Below are positions 7,974-13,962 of a stretch of DNA of 15,601 nucleotides, piece after piece. A program made the translations under genes and the position numbers. The DNA comes from Thiobacillaceae bacterium (GTDB lineage Bacteria > Pseudomonadota > Gammaproteobacteria > Burkholderiales > Thiobacillaceae), in assembly GCA_024643305.1 (NCBI GenBank), contig JAHENE010000017.1, positions 1 to 15,601 of the forward strand, given 5' to 3'. The notes under the pieces are model-generated. The model was not told the origin of the DNA. It did no database searches and worked only from the letters and a program-made list of their open reading frames with translations. Numbering within the stretch: the stretch's first letter is position 1; each line of letters opens with the position of its first letter.

Positions 7974-8768
7974 TTACTGGACTGCTTCCGTGGCCAACGC
8001 CCCACCTTTTGAATAGGCTGCCTCCTGGAATGTCGACATCAGCCGCGCACGCAATGCCTGCACGGCTGGGTCCTGACGATCGCGCGGGTCAGCAAGATCC
8101 ACATCAAGTTCGTGGACGATGCTGCCCGGGGATCCGGCCATGATTACCGCACGATCCGCCATGATTACGGCTTCGTCGATATCATGCGTAACAATAACGA
8201 TGTTGAACCCCAGTCGCTTGGCAATGGAGCGTACGTCCTTCTGCAAGGAAGCACGTGTGAATGCGTCAAGGGCGGAAAAGGGTTCGTCAAGCAAAAGCAG
8301 CTCGGGTTCCATTACCAAGGAGCGGGCAAGCGCGACTCGCTGCTGCTGCCCACCCGAAAGGTCCTGCACGTTTGACCCGGCAAAATCCTGTAGTTCGACT
8401 AGACGAATCGCTTCGGTTACGCGCTCCTCTATCTCTTTCTTGGACCAGCGGCCAAAGCTCAATCCGACGCCGACATTCTGCGAAACCGTCATCCACGGAA
8501 AAAGATGCGGCGCCTGGAACATCATGACCCAGCGTGGAGAGGGCCCGGTAACTTCAACGCCGTTCAGAAGTACCCTGCCCTCGGTTCCCCTGGTCAACCC
8601 GGCCAGTATGTGCAACAGGGTGGATTTTCCGCAGCCCGAACGACCGATAATCGCCAATGCTTCGCCTGGTGGAGAGGTAAGGTCAACGCGGTTGAAGGTC
8701 ACTTCCTTGCGCGAAGGGTAACGCTGCGAAAGCCCCTCGATCCTGATCTCGGTACCACGTATAGACAT
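7974..8768 (-). CDS. ABC transporter ATP-binding subunit (NrtC/D, SsuB, TauB class)
   Basis: 264 residues from the ATG with AGGAG 7 bases upstream; an ATG 12 codons earlier lacks a ribosome-binding site. All catalytic motifs are intact: Walker A G-R-S-G-C-G-K-S-T at 42-50, the Q-loop Gln85 in M-M-F-Q-A-P-H-L-F-P-W, the signature L-S-G-G-Q at 137-141, Walker B L-L-L-L-D-E-P at 157-163, the D-loop S-A-L-D, and the switch His195 in V-T-H-D-I-D-E-A. The F-Q-x-x-x-L-F-P-W element is typical of nitrate/sulfonate/taurine importers. It is a single domain with no fused binding-protein domain of the NrtC kind. It is the first transporter gene in the operon, 86 bases after the P15K-like gene and 87 bases before the binding-protein gene. 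It powers the two-permease importer encoded downstream. Confidence 0.92.
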   Translation of the reverse strand: MSIRGTEIRIEGLSQRYPSRKEVTFNRVDLTSPPGEALAIIGRSGCGKSTLLHILAGLTRGTEGRVLLNGVEVTGPSPRWVMMFQAPHLFPWMTVSQNVGVGLSFGRWSKKEIEERVTEAIRLVELQDFAGSNVQDLSGGQQQRVALARSLVMEPELLLLDEPFSALDAFTRASLQKDVRSIAKRLGFNIVIVTHDIDEAVIMADRAVIMAGSPGSIVHELDVDLADPRDRQDPAVQALRARLMSTFQEAAYSKGGALATEAVQ

Positions 8769-8854
8769 CGATAAGCTCCTCACGAACTGCGCTCTACAAC
8801 TCATTCAAACTGCAGGCCAAACCCATCCATGCACCTGCGACCTGTCCATCCCCA

Positions 8855-9277
8855 TCAAATACTGTTCAAACGACGGCCAACCTCTTCCATGTGGCGGGCA
8901 AGCTCTTCCTCAGTAAACAAACCACGTTTGAGCATGGAATGAGCCAGCGCCAGAAGTTGCCGTTCAGGAAATGGCACATCTGCATAAATCGTCTCTGACA
9001 AGTCATCCTCTTCCGCACGACGCTCAAGCGACGGCAAAGCGCACGAACCCGGTTCAACCTGATCGTAGGGTTTGACACAGGAATCGGCTGCCAACATGTC
9101 GCAGGTTGCCTCGAGATCTATCTTCCATGGGGGGTCTGGATTGGTAACGCCATATTGCGTCGCCAGATCCTCCCAAACCCTTCCGCGACCGCGGACTTCT
9201 TCAAGCACCTCTATGGGGGTCACATCCGTCCCCTGCCAGCCTTCAAAGCCGTGATTGCTGTTTTCAGCTGTAGCCAT
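8855..9277 (-). CDS. Thiocyanate hydrolase activator, P15K-like (nitrile hydratase accessory family)
   Basis: 140 residues, about 15 kDa by length, located 33 bases downstream of scnC. In Thiobacillus thioparus a protein named P15K, encoded just downstream of the hydrolase genes, promotes formation of active thiocyanate hydrolase. Size, place and relatives match. The C-terminal third (F-P-E-R-Q-L-L-A-L-A-H-S-M-L then G-L-F-T-E-E-E-L) resembles the nitrile hydratase beta N-terminal/activator fold. The N-terminal half has three cysteines (59, 67 and 79), possible cobalt-handling residues. Expected role: insertion of cobalt and/or support of cysteine oxidation in the gamma subunit. AGGAG is 6 bases before the ATG. 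The family call is firm; the exact mechanism is inferred from the better-known nitrile hydratase activators. Confidence 0.8.
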   Translation of the reverse strand: MATAENSNHGFEGWQGTDVTPIEVLEEVRGRGRVWEDLATQYGVTNPDPPWKIDLEATCDMLAADSCVKPYDQVEPGSCALPSLERRAEEDDLSETIYADVPFPERQLLALAHSMLKRGLFTEEELARHMEEVGRRLNSI

Positions 9278-9310
9278 GGCGTACTCCTTAAATTGTTGAG
9301 CGAATACCCG

Positions 9311-10024
9311 TCAATGATCGTGGTGAACCGGGCGATTTGCCTTGATCACCGGACGCTTGGCATTCGAAGTGATGCCGGGCTTAGGTACCGCAACCCCAAT
9401 CAGGCAATCACGGGTAACGATTTCGGCAAGCTGATCCTCGGTCCAGCCTTCGGTACCCTCGGGACGCACCGGCATCACGATGTAGCGAGTCTTCTGGTTC
9501 GAGTCTGCAACACGCACCTGCACCTCGGGCGGCAACTGCAGGCCGAATTCGGTGAGCACCTGGCGCGGCCAGCGAACCAGGCGGCGGCGATAGTTCGGTG
9601 TCCGATACCATTCCGGAGATTGGCCCAGAATCGGACGGGGGTAGCACGAGCACAAGGTACACACAACGACATGCTTCAGGGTCGGCGTGTCTGCCAGAAC
9701 GCGCAGATTGCAGTAATCGCTCGGGGTGCCAAACTGGGTCGGCGGGGTAGTCACCCAGTTCACGCCAACGGCTTTGCTGGCCTCCACCCCATCTTCAATG
9801 CAAAGCTTTTTGTACTCGGGGTCGAGCCATGCCTTGGCAACCAGACGCGCAGCCGGTAACGGCCCAAGGGTATGTACGTATTCCTTCCAGACGCGATGGT
9901 CTTCGGCAGAGAAAAGCCCTTTTTCGATGGCAAGCTCACGGACCGCCATTTCGAGAATCTCGAAATCGCTGACCTCGTCCACCATCGGAGCTGGTTTGTG
10001 ATCGTGATCATGATCTGCTGACAT
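9311..10024 (-). CDS. scnC: Thiocyanate hydrolase gamma subunit (cobalt-binding catalytic subunit)
   Basis: 237 residues. It is homologous to the alpha subunit of nitrile hydratase and carries the metal site C-T-L-C-S-C-Y-P-R-P at 122-131. In the Thiobacillus enzyme the three corresponding cysteines bind Co(III), and the second and third are oxidised to sulfinate and sulfenate. Thr between the first two cysteines marks the cobalt rather than the iron class. The enzyme converts SCN- and water to carbonyl sulfide and ammonia in the cytoplasm. Conserved features include F-E-I-L-E-M-A-V-R-E-L near 21, W-V-T-T-P-P-T-Q-F-G near 90 and Y-I-V-M-P-V-R-P near 181. Both ends are His-rich (H-D-H-D-H near residue 5, H-H-D-H at the C-terminus). 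AGAGGA lies 7 bases before the ATG; scnA ends 38 bases upstream. Gene order and size fit the scnB-scnA-scnC operon. Confidence 0.95.
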   Translation of the reverse strand: MSADHDHDHKPAPMVDEVSDFEILEMAVRELAIEKGLFSAEDHRVWKEYVHTLGPLPAARLVAKAWLDPEYKKLCIEDGVEASKAVGVNWVTTPPTQFGTPSDYCNLRVLADTPTLKHVVVCTLCSCYPRPILGQSPEWYRTPNYRRRLVRWPRQVLTEFGLQLPPEVQVRVADSNQKTRYIVMPVRPEGTEGWTEDQLAEIVTRDCLIGVAVPKPGITSNAKRPVIKANRPVHHDH

Positions 10025-10062
10025 CTGTATTTCCTCTTAATGAATAATGTCCGAGAGCCGAT

Positions 10063-10434
10063 TCACGCCGACTCAAGATAACGTTCCGGGATCTCCGTTT
10101 CCAGCGTGTCATTACCGAAGGAATCGCTGTACTCGGGCCAGAGTTCTTTTTGCGAAAACACGATGCTGTAGAACCACTCCGGGTGATCCTCGTTGCCAAA
10201 AGCCTCATCTTCAGCAGCGGGGCTTTCATATACCAGCCTTACAATCGTGCCGACTGCGCCGCGGGTGTAAGTCATGGTGCGGGTATAGAACAAGTCAGGC
10301 AGATCCTTGATGCGCACGCGATCGCCTTCCTTGAACTTGGCATTGCCGGCCTTGCCTTTGAAGCACTGGGGATCGCCAATGCCTGTGGCCATCTTGGCGT
10401 GGTGGGTTCTGTCGTAAACAGGCTTATTGCTCAT
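10063..10434 (-). CDS. scnA: Thiocyanate hydrolase alpha subunit
   Basis: 123 residues from the ATG that follows a near-perfect AGGAGGTGAT at 7 bases; a GTG four codons earlier lies inside that ribosome-binding site. The protein matches the C-terminal half of the nitrile hydratase beta subunit. It starts the SH3-like barrel with F-K-E-G-D-R-V-R-I (34-42) and continues T-R-T-M-T-Y-T-R-G-A-V-G-T-I-V near 51, the H-P-E-W-F-Y-S-I-V-F element and K-E-L-W-P, ending in P-E-R-Y-L-E. In thiocyanate hydrolase the nitrile hydratase beta subunit is split into two chains, alpha and beta, encoded by scnA and scnB; this split identifies the enzyme against ordinary nitrile hydratase. It lies 21 bases after scnB and 38 before scnC. 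Confidence 0.93.
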   Translation of the reverse strand: MSNKPVYDRTHHAKMATGIGDPQCFKGKAGNAKFKEGDRVRIKDLPDLFYTRTMTYTRGAVGTIVRLVYESPAAEDEAFGNEDHPEWFYSIVFSQKELWPEYSDSFGNDTLETEIPERYLESA

Positions 10435-10455
10435 GGCTTTTATCACCTCCTGAAG

Positions 10456-10929
10456 TTACTTGGTCTTTGCCGGGCTGTATTCGCCCAGACTCTGCCCGGA
10501 CTTCGCACGCTGCTTCAGTTCGTCAATCTTGTTTACCAGTTCGGTAAGTGTGACGTACTGTTTATCCACCAGAATGCGCGCAGCCGTCATCAACCAGCGG
10601 CCGTAGTAGGGCAGACCCAGATACTGAGTTTGTCCGACATCCACGTTTTGTTTGCGGCGCCGCTCTTCCGCCGTCCACACACCACGCCAAGCCAGGCATT
10701 CGCAGGTAGCGAAGGTGTTTAACTCCCATATCTCTTCCTCCTTCTCGTGCCAAACGATGGGCACATCCGGCTCACCCCCAACATCGTGCGGTGTCCGTGT
10801 ATAGGCGCGGTAGAGCGTATGGTCGATTTGAGTGGGGGAAGGCGCGTGCGTTTGCTTGTGTAGCGCAGGCTGCATTAAGCCGACCGTATCAATATGCCGA
10901 AGCACTTCTTCTCTGGTTGACGATGACAT
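10456..10929 (-). CDS. scnB: Thiocyanate hydrolase beta subunit
   Basis: 157 residues from the ATG reading M-S-S-S-T-R-E-E-V, with AGGAG about 10 bases upstream; an ATG six codons earlier overlaps that ribosome-binding site. The length equals the 157 residues I recall for the T. thioparus beta subunit. It corresponds to the N-terminal half of nitrile hydratase beta, with H-D-V-G-G-E-P (48-54) standing for the usual HDxGG start, then W-E-L-N-T-F-A-T-C-E-C-L-A-W and the helical part Y-Y-G-R-W-L-M-T-A-A-R-I-L. The N-terminal 40 residues are an extension relative to nitrile hydratase. It is the first gene of the hydrolase operon; a long (458-base) promoter-bearing gap precedes it. Confidence 0.93.
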   Translation of the reverse strand: MSSSTREEVLRHIDTVGLMQPALHKQTHAPSPTQIDHTLYRAYTRTPHDVGGEPDVPIVWHEKEEEIWELNTFATCECLAWRGVWTAEERRRKQNVDVGQTQYLGLPYYGRWLMTAARILVDKQYVTLTELVNKIDELKQRAKSGQSLGEYSPAKTK

Positions 10930-11044
10930 AGGCTTTTGACTCCTCATGTAGATAACGTTTTACCGACATTCACAAATAAACTGATATTGCTTTTGCCGAT
11001 AACCAGATACCAATGACTTGGTACGTTTCTTGTCGCCGGCCGCT

Positions 11045-11072
11045 GTGTTATTCACACCGTACGGTTTGGCAA
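11045..11072 (-). promoter_or_regulatory. Candidate sigma-70 promoter of the scn operon
   Basis: On the minus strand a TTGCCA (-35, 11067-11072) and TAACAC (-10, 11045-11050) are separated by 16 bases. They lie just downstream of the conserved regulator segment at 11078-11155, as expected for an activated promoter. The -10 is poor, fitting a promoter that needs an activator. This would give a leader of roughly 110 bases before scnB. The call is pattern-based only. Confidence 0.35.
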
Positions 11073-11077
11073 GTTTT

Positions 11078-11155
11078 TGTTGCATCCCACTATGAACTAA
11101 TGAACTATAGTTTTCCAAGATTAAATTTCGATAAGCTCCATAGGGGTTGGCTATG
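11078..11155. promoter_or_regulatory. Putative CynR-like regulator binding region upstream of scnB (copy 1 of a duplicated segment)
   Basis: This stretch aligns without gaps (constant offset 2810) to 13888-13965 in front of lysR. By my count 62 of 90 bases agree over 11071-11160. The best blocks are TTTCCAAGA and TAGGGGTTGGCTATGG, the latter identical over 16 bases and containing the regulator's ribosome-binding site and ATG. CTAT-type half-sites recur (ACTATG at 11089, ACTATAG at 11104, CCATAGG at 11138), as LysR regulators often require. It sits upstream of the scn promoter and probably serves as its activator site. The 458-base gap 10930-11387 also holds the promoter, the lysR remnant and a hairpin. 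Confidence 0.6.
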
Positions 11156-11266
11156 GGACCAGTCATCGTCTTGGTACTTTCTCCTCGCTTCCTTCAATCT
11201 TGCACACGCAATCCAAAATGCGGCGGCGACCAGCTGGCTGCCACTTCTCGCCCCATGCAGGAATAA
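11153..11266 (+). pseudogene. Probable truncated lysR 5' remnant / 37-codon ORF
   Basis: The ATG at 11153 is preceded by the same TAGGGGTTGGCT as the intact lysR start and opens a 37-codon frame ending at TAA 11264-11266. Aligned without gaps to LysR residues 1-15, identical or similar positions include Met1, Ser10, Arg12, Phe/Tyr13 and Leu14. About half of the first 45 bases agree. After that the similarity is lost, and no helix-turn-helix remains. The simplest reading is a decayed copy of a regulator gene that once diverged from scnB. A small expressed peptide with a strong RBS is the alternative. Confidence 0.4.
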
Positions 11267-11355
11267 TGCGCGTGCACGCATTACCCCCTGTCTCAAACAG
11301 GGTCATGGCAATCACAATTCCAGTCAGGGTGGCCTACCCAATACAGAGCGCACAT

Positions 11356-11378
11356 TACCCTTTCAGGAAAGAAGGGTA
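11356..11378 (-). terminator. Hairpin just downstream of the methyltransferase gene
   Basis: TACCCTT (11356-11362) and AAGGGTA (11372-11378) form a perfect 7-bp stem with a 9-base loop, 9 bases past the methyltransferase stop. There is no T-run after it on the minus strand, so if it terminates transcription it is not a textbook intrinsic terminator. A smaller CCCTG/CAGGG hairpin follows at 11286-11302. Confidence 0.35.
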
Positions 11379-11387
11379 TCCGGCGCA

Positions 11388-12209
11388 TCAAATCCGGTGG
11401 GCCAGGTAAGTGTAGTAATTGCATGCGGCGAAAAACGTCCCGTTTTCCATCGCCTTTAACTGCTCAGAAAGCCACACATCAACAGCCTGAGCTGGCAACA
11501 AGTTTGCCATCTTGACGTACGGCACGTATGTCTCCGCGAAAGATTTGAAAAATCGCCCGCTGCCAATTTCAACCACAGCATCTCCCCATGCGTTCTTCAA
11601 CTGCAACCCGAGCTTGGGCAACAGCCGTGGTAAATCCCGCATGATCCGTGGGTTATTGAAAGTGGCACTTGCCAGCGCCACATCCATTTGATGGCCGAAA
11701 CCGTGGTCCGGAAAAGCGTAAGTCAAAGAAGAATAATCGCCGTCAAAGATGGCCACAGTCCCACCTGGGCGGACCATGCGTGCCATTTCGCTCAAAACCC
11801 TTGCCGGATCAGTAACGTGGCTAATCAGCGTGTGGGCGATAACCACATCGAATGTGGCCGGTGGAAAATCCAGGCTGTGCGCATCACCAATCCCAAAGGA
11901 AATTCGGTCACCGACATTTTCTGCCTTCGCGAATCTGTTCGCGGCATCGATAAAAGGACGGCACTGGTCCACGCCGATCGCAGTACCCGTGAAATCGTCA
12001 CGGCTTGCGAGCAATCGCAGCGTTGCGCCGGTGCCGCACCCAACCTCAAGCACTTGTGCAGAAGGTGGCAGCGCAAGCCGGATCGCATACTTGTCAAACA
12101 AACTCGCGAAGACCGGATCCTTGGCCCGGCTTTCAAGTCGGGACACGAGCCGCTCTTGTGCGGCCTCATCAAGTTCGTTGATAAATCGGTGCGGATCACG
12201 CGCGGCCAT
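11388..12209 (-). CDS. Class I SAM-dependent methyltransferase, substrate unknown
   Basis: 273 residues. The Rossmann-type methyltransferase motifs are complete: motif I V-L-E-V-G-C-G-T-G at 53-61, the acidic residue after strand 2 (G-V-D-Q-C, Asp81), motif II around G-D-A-H-S-L-D-F-P-P-A-T-F-D-V-V at 108-123, and motif III M-V-R-P-G-G-T-V-A-I-F at 145-155. It is of the UbiE/Methyltransf_11 type. The C-terminal 110 residues form the substrate cap and are not diagnostic. Nothing in the sequence shows the substrate. Its place between scnB and cynS suggests a role linked to thiocyanate or cyanate metabolism, such as methylation of a thiol or sulfide product, but this is only context. AGG lies 6 bases before the ATG. 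No membrane segment or signal is present. A 176-base gap separates it from cynS, and a 458-base gap follows it. Confidence 0.8.
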   Translation of the reverse strand: MAARDPHRFINELDEAAQERLVSRLESRAKDPVFASLFDKYAIRLALPPSAQVLEVGCGTGATLRLLASRDDFTGTAIGVDQCRPFIDAANRFAKAENVGDRISFGIGDAHSLDFPPATFDVVIAHTLISHVTDPARVLSEMARMVRPGGTVAIFDGDYSSLTYAFPDHGFGHQMDVALASATFNNPRIMRDLPRLLPKLGLQLKNAWGDAVVEIGSGRFFKSFAETYVPYVKMANLLPAQAVDVWLSEQLKAMENGTFFAACNYYTYLAHRI

Positions 12210-12385
12210 ACTTCACCTTATGCCTCATGCAAACAGCCTGCCTGCACCATATTTGAAGTAACAGATGAGCTCCCCGTCATGGCTGCAGAGTCAGTTGTCG
12301 GTAACAGGTCCGGTGTGGCGAATACTCCCCGACAGCTTCACGGTTGCGCCACCTCCCACACCTGGCATGTACGCCATGCGCGTCG

Positions 12386-12826
12386 TCACCAGGACTTGTA
12401 TGGCAGGAACTTTCCATTCAGCTTGACCACAACGCGGTCGCCTTTCGGGTCTTCCTGCTTATCGATCTCCATCGTGAAATCAATTGCGCTCATAATGCCA
12501 TCGCCGAATTTCTCATGGATCAACTCCTTGATGGTCTCGCCATACACCCCTACGATCTCATACCAGCGGTAGATCACCGGATCGGTAGGGATGGACTGAC
12601 TCCATGTCTTGTGCGGAAAGCGCTGCAACGCAGTCGATGCCTCCCCACCAAGCCCAAGCACGTCAGCCACTGCGTCTGCCTGCTTCTTTTCAAGATGGTG
12701 CATTCCAAGACATGCCGAACAGGTGAACTCGGCGGACAGGCCTGCGGCTTTGGCGATATCGCTCCACTTCAAGCCTTTCTCAAACTTGGCCTGGAGAATT
12801 GCTTCTTTCATTTCAGCTTTGTTCAT
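12386..12826 (-). CDS. cynS: Cyanase (cyanate hydratase)
   Basis: 146 residues from the ATG with AAGGA 9 bases upstream; in-frame GTG and ATG codons just before it leave too little spacing. The enzyme converts cyanate and bicarbonate, through carbamate, to ammonia and CO2. The C-terminal catalytic domain is intact: Arg87 and Glu90 in Y-R-W-Y-E, and Ser113 in G-D-G-I-M-S-A-I-D-F correspond to Arg96, Glu99 and Ser122 of the E. coli enzyme (constant offset 9). The N-terminal helical domain (W-S-D-I-A-K-A-A-G-L-S) is the usual HTH-like oligomerisation part, with two cysteines at 36 and 39. It ends L-N-G-K-F-L-P-Y-K, as cyanases do. The gene follows cbiM by 147 bases, in the same direction and under the lysR-cbiM intergenic region. 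Confidence 0.95.
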   Translation of the reverse strand: MNKAEMKEAILQAKFEKGLKWSDIAKAAGLSAEFTCSACLGMHHLEKKQADAVADVLGLGGEASTALQRFPHKTWSQSIPTDPVIYRWYEIVGVYGETIKELIHEKFGDGIMSAIDFTMEIDKQEDPKGDRVVVKLNGKFLPYKSW

Positions 12827-12934
12827 TTGCATCCATCCTTGCACATTGATTCGAACTCACTACCCCACGGGCATAAGTGCGCTTATTCTGGTTTGTGGAA
12901 CCGGATCGTGGTGACAAACCGTCCGCAAAACAGC

Positions 12935-12953
12935 CTCCGGACAAATGCCGGAG
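12935..12953 (-). terminator. Hairpin between cbiM-like gene and cynS
   Basis: CTCCGG (12935-12940) and CCGGAG (12948-12953) make a perfect 6-bp GC-rich stem with a 7-base loop, 20 bases past the cbiM stop. On the minus strand it is followed by GCTGTTTTGC, only a short T-run. It may be a weak, partial terminator or a processing site that sets cynS level relative to cbiM. Confidence 0.4.
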
Positions 12954-12973
12954 ACCACACCACAGTATTCCTG

Positions 12974-13654
12974 TCAGGCGGTGGCCCGGTAGAGACGCGG
13001 GTTAAAGGCCTTGCTGTCTTTGAATTGGTGCAACCTCTTCGCAGCCGCAAGAACAGCCAAGTCCATCAACGGTTCAATAATGACGATCGACATATAAGCG
13101 ACACCGAATGTACCCACCTCGGCAAGGTTGGCAGCACCTGCCCCCTGACCATAAATCGCCCAGAAAGCAACCCAGGCAACCACACCACCCTGGAAAGCTG
13201 TTGACAGCGCCAGGCACTGTGCGTATTCCACATCCTTGTAAGCCGTATTCGCCGGAATGATGCGACGAGCCAGCGCACTTACGGCAAACAGGGGCACCAG
13301 GAGAGTCGTTACATTCATGCCGAATTGAGGCATATCTGCAGGGGAGAAGAAGAGGCCCTGCACCAACAAACCCAGCGTCAAGCCGATTGCCGCCGGAGCT
13401 GCTCCGAACATGAGGAAAAGCGTCGAACCCAGAATCAAATGCACCTCAGATATTCCAACCGGGTAATGCGGGAAAATCTCGAAAAAGGTGAACACCAGCA
13501 TCGTCGCAATCAGAGTGCGCATGCTGAAGGAAACGATCCCGCCTTGACTGATCGTATTCAATGCCAGCCTGGCTGTATAACCCAACACGGTTATCGCCGT
13601 AACGGAACCCAGTGCCATTTTGGCGCCATCAACAATACCTGGTTCAATATGCAT
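12974..13654 (-). CDS. CbiM-type cobalt transporter S component (solitary)
   Basis: 226 residues from the ATG with AGGAGG 8 bases upstream. This start gives the N-terminal M-H-I-E-P-G that CbiM proteins need, since their N-terminal His takes part in metal binding; a GTG 10 codons earlier would bury it. Five or six hydrophobic segments follow, with the family element P-V-G-I-S-E-V-H-L-I-L near 65-75, L-M-F-G-A-A-P-A-A-I-G-L and a closing basic tail. CbiM is the substrate-specific membrane unit of cobalt ECF-type importers. No cbiN, cbiQ or cbiO gene is present in the window, so partners must be elsewhere or the protein acts alone. Being the first gene in a cyanase/thiocyanate hydrolase locus, it most likely supplies cobalt for the ScnC active site. 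The divergent lysR lies 308 bases away. Confidence 0.82.
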   Translation of the reverse strand: MHIEPGIVDGAKMALGSVTAITVLGYTARLALNTISQGGIVSFSMRTLIATMLVFTFFEIFPHYPVGISEVHLILGSTLFLMFGAAPAAIGLTLGLLVQGLFFSPADMPQFGMNVTTLLVPLFAVSALARRIIPANTAYKDVEYAQCLALSTAFQGGVVAWVAFWAIYGQGAGAANLAEVGTFGVAYMSIVIIEPLMDLAVLAAAKRLHQFKDSKAFNPRLYRATA

Positions 13655-13962
13655 GATTACTTCCTCCTGTTTCGTGCTCACCATGGATCATGTCGACCGA
13701 ACGCACCAAGTCGACGGTTTGGAAAAAGCTGCAGCAGCCACTCAATTAACCACCAAACAGTCTGCTCAAATTGCTTAATATCAACGCGGCGTTATTGATT
13801 AAAAACATTCTCAAACCCACTATTTGTCCATGGGCTCTTCCGCTTAACTACCCTGCTTGCGTTTTATGAGAAACCACCAAAAACCGCTGTTGCACATGAC
13901 TATGTACCATGCGACTATTGATTTCCAAGACTAAATACTGATGAGGTCTATAGGGGTTGGCT
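13655..13962. promoter_or_regulatory. Divergent cbiM-lysR intergenic region with regulator site (copy 2 of the duplicated segment at 13888-13965)
   Basis: A 308-base divergent spacer. Its right part (13888-13965) is the partner of 11078-11155 upstream of scnB and holds CTAT-type half-sites (ACTATG at 13899, ACTATTG at 13914, CTATAGG at 13949). LysR regulators of the CynR type bind between themselves and their divergent target, so this is the expected operator for cbiM-cynS and for autoregulation. Near cbiM, two GTCGAC palindromes (13692-13697, 13710-13715) flank a 12-base spacer. The middle is AT-rich (GTTATTGATTAAAAAC at 13791). I see no convincing -35/-10 pair for cbiM. Confidence 0.55.

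Noticed and set aside
9155..9859. 234-codon plus-strand frame spanning the P15K-like and scnC genes
   Set aside because: Antisense to two clear genes and crosses their boundary; no recognisable domain.
9311..10929. Reading scnBAC as an ordinary nitrile hydratase
   Set aside because: The beta subunit is split into two genes in the order N-terminal half then C-terminal half, lengths match the thiocyanate hydrolase subunits, and the motif continues C-Y-P-R-P; no amidase gene is nearby.
12363..12393. Possible hairpin (GCATG/CATGC, with outer CCTGG/CCAGG) at the cynS end
   Set aside because: The outer arm is part of the cynS coding sequence, the left side carries a large bulge and there is no T-run.
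11688..13204. Long plus-strand frames opposite the methyltransferase, cynS and cbiM genes
   Set aside because: Shadows of three recognisable minus-strand genes; no domain signal in the plus-strand translations.
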